The position numbers and the translations under genes were made by a program. A DNA stretch of 60,000 nt from Liolophura sinensis (Eukaryota > Mollusca > Polyplacophora > Chitonida > Chitonidae): contig NC_088295.1 in the NCBI RefSeq assembly GCF_032854445.1, positions 69,163,058 through 69,223,057 on the forward strand, given 5' to 3'. This document shows, piece after piece, positions 12,101 to 19,903 of this stretch (its first letter is position 1; each line of letters opens with the position of its first letter). A model generated the notes under the pieces. That model saw only the letters and a program-made list of their open reading frames with translations. It was not told the DNA's origin and searched no databases.

Positions 12101-12659
12101 AAAAAACAGATCGTAAAGCTGAAATCTTTTTGAAAATAGGAACCTACATGCTAGCCTATTTTAATTAGTTCTCATTCTGCCTAATTAATATGTGCACATT
12201 CATTAGTACAGGGCCGTGTGATTGGTGTCTTGAGGTACTATCCTCATTGTGATCGGCCAGTATTTCATACTTTGTCTTGCAAGTAAAAATAAAGGTTAGT
12301 ACTTTAAATTGCCATCTGCAGATGATACGGCTGTACGTGAACTGATCGTTGTTTGCAAGATGCATGTAAAATTGACAGATCATTTAACATTTATTTTCAC
12401 TCAGTGATACTCAGTAAGATGTATGTCAAACTGTTTTTAGAATAACGTTTTTTTTTTTGTAACAGGTTTTGCAGCAGAACTTCATAGCAGTACAAGTGGA
12501 CAGGCATTCCCACAATGCTTTTTTGACCACTGGCAACTGTTGCCCGGCAACCCTCTTGAGCCCAGCACTCGAGCTGGCAGCGTTGTGACTGATGTCCGAT
12601 CACGTAAAGGACTCACCCCCCAAATCCCCCCTGTAGACTTCTACGTGGACAAGTTATAA
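146..12659 (+). CDS. EEF2-like: Elongation factor 2-like translational GTPase (divergent eEF2 paralogue), 15 exons
   Basis: Join of 146-148, 735-949, 1875-2041, 2551-2759, 5199-5432, 5818-6070, 6566-6767, 7248-7386, 7843-7962, 8243-8348, 8675-8819, 9207-9416, 10948-11130, 11934-12066 and 12466-12659. It gives about 836 residues against 858 in human eEF2. Every intron is GT-AG and phases are continuous if one extra base in exon 10 (8324-8327) and one in exon 11 (8812-8814) are discounted. Seen: P-loop AHVDHGKT (26-33), DSPGH (99-103), NKLD (153-156), GAGIHGW (209-215), domain IV loop with His693, and the C-terminus VDKL. Family knowledge: eEF2 drives GTP-dependent ribosomal translocation in the cytosol. 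Canonical animal eEF2 has GKST, RFTDTRKDEQERCITIKS and HRGGGQ; this protein has [23 protein letters not shown] and HIRQGQ. Over exon 13 I count about 35 of 61 residues identical to human eEF2, low for a true orthologue. EFL1 and EFTUD2 are less likely: the protein is too short for EFL1 and the G-domain motifs are eEF2-type. It could be a paralogue beside a canonical eEF2 elsewhere, or a decaying copy. Confidence 0.9.
270..463 (-). mobile_element. SINE, headless copy, with 13-bp target-site duplication
   Basis: Body about 283-450 in reverse orientation: a T-run on the left (the A-rich tail reversed), then a sequence ending cggccggagagg. The 13 bases aatatggtttttt flank it at 270-282 and 451-463, the left copy merging into the T-run. 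It shares its 3' two-thirds with the full-length element at 13617 but lacks the tRNA-like head. It lies in intron 1 of the EF2-like gene. Confidence 0.8.
735..949 (+). CDS. EEF2-like: EF2-like exon 2: P-loop and switch I
   Basis: Residues 2-73. The acceptor cttttctttaag precedes 735 and the donor gtaaga follows 949. It carries the G1 motif AHVDHGKT and the loop [13 protein letters not shown]. Thr57 here lines up with the eEF2 kinase target of animals (Thr56 without Met). The second threonine of the canonical TDT is replaced by Asn59. Confidence 0.93.
1168..1361. mobile_element. Foldback / MITE-like element, about 194 bp
   Basis: The left end ttcaggtctttttcttggac and the reverse complement of the right end (1339-1361) match at all but a few of about 23 positions. 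The interior shows no coding potential. No clear target-site duplication was seen. It lies in intron 2, where only this element stands out. It could instead be a chance or RNA-level hairpin. Confidence 0.5.
1875..2041 (+). CDS. EEF2-like: EF2-like exon 3: G3 motif
   Basis: Residues 73-129. It starts in phase 2 and ends in phase 1. It includes [17 protein letters not shown] followed by [16 protein letters not shown], nearly identical to eEF2. The linker [15 protein letters not shown] is shorter than in human eEF2, which accounts for part of the length difference. Confidence 0.95.
2042..2550 (+). other. EEF2-like: EF2-like intron 3
   Basis: AT-rich, with no recognisable gene, repeat or RNA. 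Confidence 0.7.
2551..2759 (+). CDS. EEF2-like: EF2-like exon 4: G4 motif
   Basis: Residues 129-198, containing [13 protein letters not shown] and [16 protein letters not shown], then PMGNIS at the donor gtaagt (2760). The last nine bases of the exon are also the first bases of the 37-bp minisatellite that fills intron 4. Confidence 0.95.
2751..4672 (+). repeat. 37-bp minisatellite, about 50 copies, starting at an exon/intron junction
   Basis: The unit is roughly gtgatgagtctcagtcagaa followed by tcacaacatcagtgtgg, period 37 (for example 2764 to 2801). Copies vary by point changes (ttgtggg, tgtcagt, cataacaaca). The first unit starts with the last nine bases of exon 4 (aacattagt) and includes the real donor gtaagtgatcag. 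About 205 bp at 3665-3870 recurs at 3998-4203, an offset of 333 = 9 x 37, so later growth was by multi-unit duplication. Because 37 is not a multiple of three, read-through would change frame in each unit. Confidence 0.97.
4911..5172 (+). repeat. 131-bp tandem duplication in intron 4
   Basis: gttcatttactgcaattaga begins at 4911 and again at 5042, and the two 131-bp copies are nearly identical up to gatgactttttgtgt. The second copy ends about 25 bp before the exon 5 acceptor. Confidence 0.92.
5199..5432 (+). CDS. EEF2-like: EF2-like exon 5: G5 / G' region
   Basis: Residues 199-276, phase 0 at both ends. [20 protein letters not shown] matches eEF2 [20 protein letters not shown]. The following [20 protein letters not shown] lacks most of the G' insertion found in human eEF2. 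[10 protein letters not shown] is somewhat reminiscent of EFL1. Confidence 0.94.
5818..6070 (+). CDS. EEF2-like: EF2-like exon 6: end of G domain, start of domain II
   Basis: Residues 277-361. Reads [20 protein letters not shown], then [20 protein letters not shown] and [21 protein letters not shown], corresponding to eEF2 [20 protein letters not shown]. Acceptor cctgtag before 5818, donor gtaaac after 6070. Confidence 0.95.
6566..6767 (+). CDS. EEF2-like: EF2-like exon 7: domain II
   Basis: Residues 361-428. Contains [19 protein letters not shown] and [20 protein letters not shown], the beta-barrel domain II shared by translational GTPases. Confidence 0.96.
7248..7386 (+). CDS. EEF2-like: EF2-like exon 8: domain II
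   Basis: Residues 428-474. [20 protein letters not shown] and [11 protein letters not shown] match eEF2. The acceptor is tgtctacag before 7248 and the exon ends AACATTAAG-like at gtcagc. Confidence 0.95.
7843..7962 (+). CDS. EEF2-like: EF2-like exon 9: domain III
   Basis: Residues 475-514, 40 codons in phase 0. [20 protein letters not shown] is almost the human sequence. The donor is gtaaga. Confidence 0.95.
8243..8348 (+). CDS. EEF2-like: EF2-like exon 10: domain III, with a +1 frame error
   Basis: Residues 515-549 after correction. The exon is 106 nt, one more than a multiple of three. It reads [17 protein letters not shown] in one frame. The other frame then gives YAGIALK, which joins exon 11 KSDP exactly as eEF2 continues. 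The switch falls in the four-A run 8324-8327. The acceptor follows a T-run and a short gt repeat. Confidence 0.9.
8675..8819 (+). CDS. EEF2-like: EF2-like exon 11, with a +1 frame error and apparent stop
   Basis: Residues 550-597 after correction. [17 protein letters not shown] and [12 protein letters not shown] match eEF2. The exon is 145 nt. As written, the frame hits tga at 8815-8817 just before the donor gttagt. Removing one G from the run 8812-8814 gives EEVDE, which joins exon 12 GIVTSTQDF. An alternative donor at 8809 (gtggga) would skip VDE without any correction, but it is weak. Confidence 0.88.
9207..9416 (+). CDS. EEF2-like: EF2-like exon 12: start of domain IV
   Basis: Residues 598-667, 70 codons. 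[20 protein letters not shown] and [15 protein letters not shown] correspond to eEF2 [20 protein letters not shown] and KDSVVAGFQWATKE. Confidence 0.96.
9417..10947 (+). other. EEF2-like: EF2-like intron 12
   Basis: A 1.5-kb AT-rich intron. It holds a (tg)n run at 10592-10610 and otherwise nothing recognisable. Confidence 0.7.
10592..10610. repeat. (TG)n microsatellite
   Basis: Nine to ten TG units in EF2-like intron 12, followed by a T-run. Confidence 0.9.
10948..11130 (+). CDS. EEF2-like: EF2-like exon 13: domain IV tip with diphthamide-position histidine
   Basis: Residues 668-728. [20 protein letters not shown] is followed by [13 protein letters not shown]. His693 (codon 11023-11025) lines up without gaps with the diphthamide histidine of eEF2. 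Its neighbours are IRQG instead of the usual RGGG. Confidence 0.95.
11308..11350 (+). other. G-rich tract with G-quadruplex potential
   Basis: Runs of three to four G separated by one to three bases (ggtgggtgggcggggcgggg, then ggtggggatggggagggg) on the sense strand of EF2-like intron 13. The density of G-runs satisfies the usual four-tract rule several times. The rest of the intron (11131-11933) shows nothing else. Confidence 0.75.
11934..12066 (+). CDS. EEF2-like: EF2-like exon 14: domain V
   Basis: Residues 729-773. [20 protein letters not shown] and [13 protein letters not shown] match the eEF2 C-terminal domain. Acceptor tgttgtag, donor gtacgt. Confidence 0.95.
12466..12659 (+). CDS. 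EEF2-like: EF2-like exon 15: domain V and stop
   Basis: Residues 773-836 and taa. [20 protein letters not shown] and the C-terminal DKL are conserved from eEF2. [17 protein letters not shown] replaces KGLKEGIPALDNFLDKL. Confidence 0.96.
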
Positions 12660-12671
12660 ATGACAAAGTAT

Positions 12672-12677
12672 AATAAA
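12672..12677 (+). terminator. EEF2-like: Candidate poly(A) signal of the EF2-like gene
   Basis: aataaa 13 bases after the stop codon. A second aataaa lies at 12744-12749 and may be the main one, since the first would give a very short 3'UTR. Confidence 0.5.
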
Positions 12678-12749
12678 ACAAAATCTAGTGTCCATGTTTC
12701 AAGTCCATTATTCTGATAACTTTGAATATTAATTTTACCTGATAATAAA

Positions 12750-13603
12750 GAAATTTTCTGTTCTCGATGGATACAATTATAAATTGGATTATAAGTACAA
12801 TTTTCGTAATATAATTCTGATAATAGGTTTAGTGCTGTGCTTAAAACTCAAAGCTACAGTACACGTTTTTGTAAAGTGTTAGCATAAATTATTTTAAAAT
12901 TTTTGAGAGAGCTAAGTTTGTTGAAAAAAGAAATCATGAAAAAATAAAATATTTCAGTTGTTCACAAAGAGTGTGATCTTGTTTTGTGATAGTGTCTCCC
13001 ATCTGTGAGTTGAGAGGTTGTTGGCTTTCTGATAATCATGTCACAAAAGCTGGTATGTCACATTAAAATCTCCATGTGATTTTTAATGGCAATGATCCAA
13101 GGTGTGCTAATTTACCCTGATCTGGCCAATGCAAATATCAAATACACCTTTGTACGATACAACACTGATTAATATGTGAATGCTCAGTGGCATAATATAG
13201 GAATTTTATACAGTGGCAAACCGTTTTATTGGTGGAGAGCCTGGAGTAAACCACTAGCCTTTAGCAACTAACTGTAGAACTTACCCCAGTGTTTCACATA
13301 TTCAGTTATATTGGTGGAAGAGTCTTGAATGGACACAAGACTGGATATTCTTACAAGCACCATCAATTGCTCGTTGCCACAAAAAACACTAGCAGAGTAA
13401 ACCACAACTTCCCTGTCCAAGGCCAGGATTGAACCCATGCCTGGTGTGCTACGTGAAGGGATGGTACCAGAATCTAAATCAGTAAGACAGGTGTTAACAG
13501 CAACCAAGTCAAATCTGATGTGACAGTTAATTCATCAGATTGTCATTACAAGAAGTGCTCCTGTTCCTAATGTGTTTCATTCATTTTACTTTATTTGCTT
13601 GAT
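12750..13603. other. Intergenic region between convergent genes
   Basis: No convincing gene. An open frame on the - strand at 13268-13507 overlaps a stretch containing gggttcaatcctgg in reverse orientation, which resembles a tRNA B box. It may be an old tRNA-derived repeat, but no A box or ends could be fixed. Confidence 0.4.
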
Positions 13604-13879
13604 TAATGCTATACTAGGGGCCCCAGTGGCTCAGTTGGTTAGTGCACTAGCGCAGCGTAATGACCCAGGAGTCTCTCACCAATGCGGTCGCCGTGAGTTC
13701 AAGTCCAGCTCATGCTGGCTTCCTCTCCGGCCGTACGTGGAAAGGTCTGTCAGCAACCTGCGGATGGTTGTGGGTTGAACCCGAGCTCTGCCCGGTTTCC
13801 TCCCACCATAATGCTGGCCGCCGTCGTATAAGCGTAACACACCAATCAAATAAAAAAAATAATAAATAATGCCATACTA
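13604..13879 (+). mobile_element. Full-length tRNA-derived SINE with target-site duplication
   Basis: Element 13617-13866 flanked by taatgctatacta (13604-13616) and taatgccatacta (13867-13879), one mismatch in 13. The head reads tggctcagttggttagtgc (A-box-like) and gtgagttcaagtcc (B-box-like), as in tRNA-derived SINEs. The body includes cctccggccg-type and cataatgctggccgccgtcg segments and ends in an A-rich tail. Related copies lie at 283, 25193, 25790 and 41634. I cannot assign it to a named molluscan family. Confidence 0.85.
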
Positions 13880-14340
13880 AAAAATTTTTCATTTTAAAGG
13901 ATGCAGTTATTATTTTGATATGTGGAGGTAACCTTTCTGCCTGGGGTAAACCATTTACCTTTGGCAAGTTAATGTCATACACTTGATGTACATGTACAAA
14001 TATCAACATCGTACATGATAAAATTGGCAGAGAAATGGCCTTCAACAAGTGTTAAGCTGTGCAAACAGCCAGTGACTGCTTATTAGAACTATGGCTCCAT
14101 GCACAGCGAGAGAAGCAGAATCTAACCCAAAGTGTTAATGATTTGAGTGTTGTTTTAACATCGTGCTATAATTTTGCATTTTCATGATGGCGGTAAGTAT
14201 CATGGGTCGAGGAAATTGAAGTGCCCCGGGAAAACCACTGTAATATTACAAAGTTACTTACAAACTTCACTATTAAGCTTTTTTTTTAGCACTGGAAAAT
14301 ATGGAAAAAAAAAAAATCAGGAATTAACGTACCAAATCTT
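13880..14340. other. Spacer between the SINE and the SINHCAF 3' end
   Basis: No gene seen. ctgcctggggtaaaccattt here resembles ctggagtaaaccactagcct near 13240, so both may be remnants of one unclassified repeat. Confidence 0.3.
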
Positions 14341-14346
14341 TTTATT
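14341..14346 (-). terminator. SINHCAF: Candidate distal poly(A) signal of SINHCAF
   Basis: tttatt on the + strand is aataaa in the - sense, close to an A/T-rich boundary. It would give a 3'UTR of about 5.2 kb. Another candidate at 19525-19530 lies only 13 bases after the stop codon. Transcript data would be needed to choose. Confidence 0.3.
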
Positions 14347-14700
14347 TCAATAAACGATACAAAACGATACATGTACAGACTGGTTACACAAAAACATGGA
14401 CAAAATAGGAGTGTTTCTTTTTTCGAAAAACTGATTTGTAATGATCATTATATAAAGTGTAACGTTTTTGATCGCATATAAACCAGAGTAACATTGACTG
14501 AGTAGTACCCGGAATGTTCAATGTACAACAAAACAGAAAAAAGTACACACTTCTGACCGGTCTAACAATACAGGTAAAAGCACCACAGAAGCATTCATCC
14601 AAAAGTACATGAACAGCTCTGGAAAATATTGCTGATTTTGATCATCAGGCAACTTGCCGACAAAAAATCTCGGAAAAAATAAAAGGTAGGGAGGGAGGGT

Positions 14701-14721
14701 GGGGGGGGGGGGGGGGGGGGG
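14701..14721 (+). repeat. Poly(G) run of 21 bases
   Basis: An uninterrupted G-run preceded by gggagggagggt. In the - sense it would be a poly(C) tract in the SINHCAF 3'UTR. Its length in the assembly may be unreliable. Confidence 0.9.
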
Positions 14722-17700
14722 TGAGGAAGGGAACAAAAATACAAACAAATACAAAACAAAAATCAATGGTGATATGAAAAATGGTAACAATAAATTAATG
14801 TAGGCATGTAATAAATATTAATAACCAGGGGAAATCTTTTTGGGGTCAAATAATTTTTCACTGGTTGAGAGAACAGAATTCGTTGTGTTGGAAGCTCCAT
14901 GGACATGATTGTACAAAGCACATTAGAAAGGAATGACAGAAGACTATTACAGTTTACTATGCTGTTATACTAGACTCCACTCTACACACTAAACATCAGT
15001 TACAAATAGATAACTATGACTGACATAAATAATGTCAAAAAGAGGCTTGAGATTCTTTTATAAATCCACATCCAAAGCAGGGAAGACTAGCGACCTATGA
15101 TGTAAGTACTGTATGTTTCTATGCGGTGGTAAACCCCTCTCTACACACACCACAGCTTCTGTCAGATTCCATTGTGAAGTACTTGATGTGGTGTTACAAC
15201 AAGGACTATATGCTGGTTATCCAATGAGCTTGACTAGGTCAATAAGTTTCGGATACATTTGCATAAAGGCTGTTCTTTTCTTGCATCTGAATACATGACA
15301 GAATAGGCGTAACATTTCAAGGAACATACAAATGCATATTGACAAGCATGATTAGAACAGATTGATATTTAAATATTTATATTTTTTTTCCCTTGGATTC
15401 AAATCATAAACTATGCTGTTGGTCGAACTCCTTTTGGCATTAGTCTGATGACGAGAAACGTAATCTGACGTATCTTACATCTACCTGGTTTTCCAGTCTT
15501 CATGTCAAAAGGTACAACTACATGCTGTCTTTAATAGTGCCTCTTATCAAAGAATAGATAAAATAATCTGCTGTAATTAACTCCAATGTCTGTTTTCATT
15601 AACTCCAATATCTGTATTTGAGCGTATTTTAATTAGAAGATCTGATCAGTAACCTGAAGAAATCTCCTTCAATGAAAGTGAATACTTCATTTTCATGACC
15701 TGAAATGTATTGCATTTTGATTAGTATCTACTCTCAAAAACTGAGCAGTAGTTATGCAGTTGATTTGCTTTCATAGGATTATATTAACATTAATGGAACA
15801 GAGCTACATGTATTGGGAACATCTTGGAATACATGTATACTTGCTTGGCAAATAACATTCAACTACAAATGACTAATCTGTTTGGGCAACTGTGTTGCAA
15901 GAATGGCTAAAACAAATGAGTGATCCAATTCATAGTGGAATCTGTTGAAACTGACTGAATTCTGTATGTTTTAGTTACGTGACAGGAGACCTGTTCATCC
16001 CAACCAATGTGAGGTACATTCCGGTCTCATCACAGTACAAATACAGCATCATTTTATACAAACAAGCAAGACAACAATACCAGCTCTAACCTACAATTCT
16101 CCACAGACTCCCCACCCCAGGCCTGACAGTAATCAGCAGCGTTGACACTCTCAGACATCTCGCTCATTCACGAGGCTTATGACTCGTATACATTGCACCC
16201 TGACAAGACAAGTCTTTATCAGACAATTGGTTAAGCACCATTCAGTTTACATCGTAATACATGTATCGTCGAAACGAAACGACGGAGAAATGTTAAGTCA
16301 CAAAGGCAGTTCTGAAGTTCATGTGTGATTTTGTTCATTCAGACAAACCATGTGATCTGAGCGCCAATTATGTGGAAGATTGAATGGAATGACTTGCCCA
16401 GATTAAAGGACTCTGCGACTTCACAATTGCCAGGTATTGTTGCATGGTCCAGAAATGGACAGGCACTTAACGGGTTTAAAGATGGTTTGGACTACTAAAG
16501 GGCAGCTAATTATTATCGTCACTGCTCTCTTCTGATTAAGACAGTGACCATGTTACACTTGCAAATACGAAACTAGGGTTTCACTGATACAAACAACACA
16601 CAGAGTACAGCATATGAGATCTTTGGAAAACTGTCTACATACACTTCTGTACCAGCCTACATGTAGTCCGTCCACATGTAATCCACACTTAACCCCTTAG
16701 TGTACGGAGAACACGTACATGTATACATTAAAGCATTCAAAAGAGCCTCTTGATATTATGTAGAATAAATATATACCAGTAATAAATTAGGTGATACTAG
16801 GGAGTGTACATGTAGGATAAAAGAGTTATGTATGTACAAATTCACTTTTAACAGTAAGTAGAAAACAGTGAGCATCAGCCATCAACTTGGGAGCGCATAA
16901 CTAGTGTGTATCCTACCCATGTGCAGTTGGAAATTTTGTGGTTCAGAAAATAGAACACAAAACAAAACTTAGTATTACACCAAAAACTTACCACAGAATG
17001 TACACACCTATGTCAAGGCCTATTGTTGGCTGAGCTCAATGAGTATTAATTAGTACAATTAACTCTGTTTTAGTTACACGTAGTTAACGGTGGGAAGAGC
17101 TGGTCAAATTGAACATCCATGACATCAAAATTAATACATGTACATGTAGGTCTACACTATACAAGATGACTAAGTTAAATATATCATGTATAAATAATAT
17201 CTGGCCATATTGCCAACAGGCCCAAATAGAGGCTCTCTTTGACTCCATTTTATAACAACAGAATATTCAATGCAAATTGACACAATAAACAATAACAATA
17301 ATAACACATTGCTCTGAGTCCAAACAAAAAGTACATGTAACTAACAAATTATACATTGAAACATTCTCTAAGAAAATATCCAGAGATGAACCAATACCTA
17401 GTTCACAAAAATAAACTATAAACTTCCTACAAATGTTAGGTGCAATATGTGACCAAATACTTTACAAACCTGAACAGAGGCCAAAGTACATCCAAGATAA
17501 ATTTCACGTTTCTAATCTTTCTCCTATACTGAAGAACCTAGATATAAACTCATTCTTTAAATCAGATTCGCATTCCCTTCAAGTACCAAAACTTGATCTG
17601 CTATAGGACAATTAACATCACTATGAATACCAACTAATGACAATGAAAAAATGCACGGACGATGTACATGTACCTCTATGATTCTCTGGCAAAAGTCTGA

Positions 17701-17849
17701 TGATAAGCTGTATAATTAATAAGTCAGCTGTAAAAAATTGTCAGAAAAAAAAACTAACAGCGTAAAAACAAATTACTTTCATGTGACCATTATTATAACC
17801 TCATTTCTGTGTCCCCGCAGGCCTTGAGCCCATCACTTGAAGGCCTTGC

Positions 17850-17881
17850 GGGGTGGGGGGCAAGGGGGTGGTAGGGGAGGG
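17850..17881 (+). other. G-rich tract with G-quadruplex potential
   Basis: ggggtggggggcaagggggt followed by ggtaggggaggg on the + strand, the template strand for SINHCAF. Confidence 0.65.
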
Positions 17882-19458
17882 CGTTTCAGATGCCCAGCCA
17901 TACACAACTAAACCATCATCACTGTATGAAAAATTTTCTCGCAGTCTGCTCCAGAGAACTGAGGTGTCAAAATGAGTTATGGGCATTCTCATGGAGCAGT
18001 CTGGTTGATCATGTGTTTGTTTCAAAGCTTTTTCAGACTATTTGATCAAATACTGATGTTCACAATTGATGAGAGATACCGGAACATGGGGTTATAACTT
18101 CTCATCCACTGAATTAATGAAAAACGTTTTTTAATTCTCACAAACATGGTTATCCTGGCCAAGTACACCATACATGTTTTGAAAAATATCAACACTAATT
18201 AGCATAGTTAGGAAGATACCTGGTCATACGTTTTAAAGTTCCCGTTCACAAGATTTCTTCCTGAGCAGGAAACCTGTTTTGTCCCTCGGGTGTACACAGC
18301 TTAACACCCTCAGACAGACAAATGTACTTGCTGCAGGCTGTGGCCTACCAGTAAAGATGCATCCATGATTTCTTTGCAATGTTGCACACAAGCTTGTTCA
18401 GGTGTCCTGGATACATTATTGGTGCGCTTTCTCTTACACCTGCCTGAGTATATTAGAACACAACTTGAGGGAACTGTTGTGTTTGTAAGGCCATCATTAA
18501 CATGTGATATGATACAACCAAAGCAGCATCTCCTTGTGCCCAATACTGAAACTTAAACAGCAGTTTCACATCTTACTACCTAATTATCACTGTACATACC
18601 ATTGTCAATTACTACACCTAACTACTTCTTTGTGTAATTAATGTTCATGTTATGCTCAAGGCAATAATTAAATAAGTTACTACAATGTTTGACGATGTGA
18701 CAACCTTTACAAATTTCTAACAGTACAAAATCTCTTATTACAGAAACAATGGCAGTTGGCGCATGCAAAATGTCATCATTAACTCTAGTACATGCTGTTT
18801 TCACTATTACATACAAACATTGAAATTTCCAAGTAAAAATTTCATGACAAAATATATATACATGAATCATTGACGAAAATGCACAGTTTCAAACTGATAT
18901 GAAATGCATCAAGTGTCTACAGAAAAACATGTAGTTAAAAATTTAGCATTAATAACAAAAGTGACTTAGTTTGAGCAATATTTGATACCAAAGCTTTAAG
19001 ATGGGATGAAAATTCAGATCTGCTGACTCCAGGGGCAGCCGAGTCATGCCTTGTCCCCTGATTAGTGTGGAGGGTACAGAAGTCATCAAACTTGACACCT
19101 GTATTCTCTCTCTATCTGTGCCCAGACCACAGGAAAATAAATAAGATCAGATCATCTGAGTGTAAATTGAATCTGCCCCTTGCGGCGGGGAATTGTGGCG
19201 ATTGAGTTCTGTTAAGAACATGTTCTGAGATTGTCTGGCAATGGCAAGAATAACACTTCTGTTTGGGTTTAAGTGGCAACATACCAGTCACACTGGGCAT
19301 GTGCACATGTGTAGAGTGTATGGATGGTACACCTAATCAGTTAGACTGCACACGGTAAACTGGTCATGATGGTTAATGTAGCGGTTGTGGATATGAAATA
19401 GAGCTGCCTCAAACCTTAGTCTGTGTGACTTTGGAAAACATTTTGTTGACAGCCAAAA

Positions 19459-19481
19459 ATATATATGTATATATATATATC
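19459..19481. repeat. Short (TA)n microsatellite
   Basis: atatatatgtatatatatat-type run 60 bases beyond the SINHCAF stop codon in the - sense. Confidence 0.8.
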
Positions 19482-19542
19482 TCGCACCTGTGTAGTTGAT
19501 AGCTCTCTCCATTTCTATACTGGATTTATTTCCTAGACATTC

Positions 19543-19903
19543 TTAACATTCCATCGATATTACTCGTTGTTGTTGTAATGACTCCATCTGCTGGGTGCCA
19601 CACTGGAGATTTGACATCGAGAACGGGTTTGAAACTTGACCCGGGCCATCATCATCAAGGTCATCTTCTGGATCTGCATCAAGGTCAGCATCTGCATCAA
19701 GGTCAGCATCTGCGTCAAGGTCATCCTGTTCAGGATAGCTCAGGTTACTGACACTCTCTGTGTCAGTGGATTGCGACCTCTTCATAGAGTTGGGGCCTGA
19801 AAGCTTACCCTGGCGACACGCCCAGCAGGGGCTAAGCAACTGGGGGTCCACCAACACCTCATCATTCAGGCCCTTGAAGATGATCCCGCAACACACCTCT
19901 GTC
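19543..19903 (-). CDS. SINHCAF: SINHCAF coding exon 4: conserved CCGIIFKG and acidic tail
   Basis: Residues 195-314 and stop. TEVCCGIIFKGLNDEVLVD matches human ICCGIIYKGRFGEVLID. The remainder is lineage-specific, with an 18-bp coding repeat giving DLDADA units and a Gln/Met-rich end finishing MEC. Confidence 0.95.

Larger units (their letters stand above)
14347..19542 (-). other. SINHCAF: Probable long 3'UTR or downstream flank of SINHCAF
   Basis: No reading frame here resembles a known protein on either strand. Contents are AT-rich sequence, many tacatgta/acatgtac octamers, a 21-base G-run and a G-rich tract. Assignment as 3'UTR is inferred only from position and the aataaa at 14341-14346. 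Confidence 0.35.

Noticed and set aside
13631-13700. A functional tRNA gene
   Set aside because: The A- and B-box-like motifs belong to the SINE head, and no cloverleaf closes around them.
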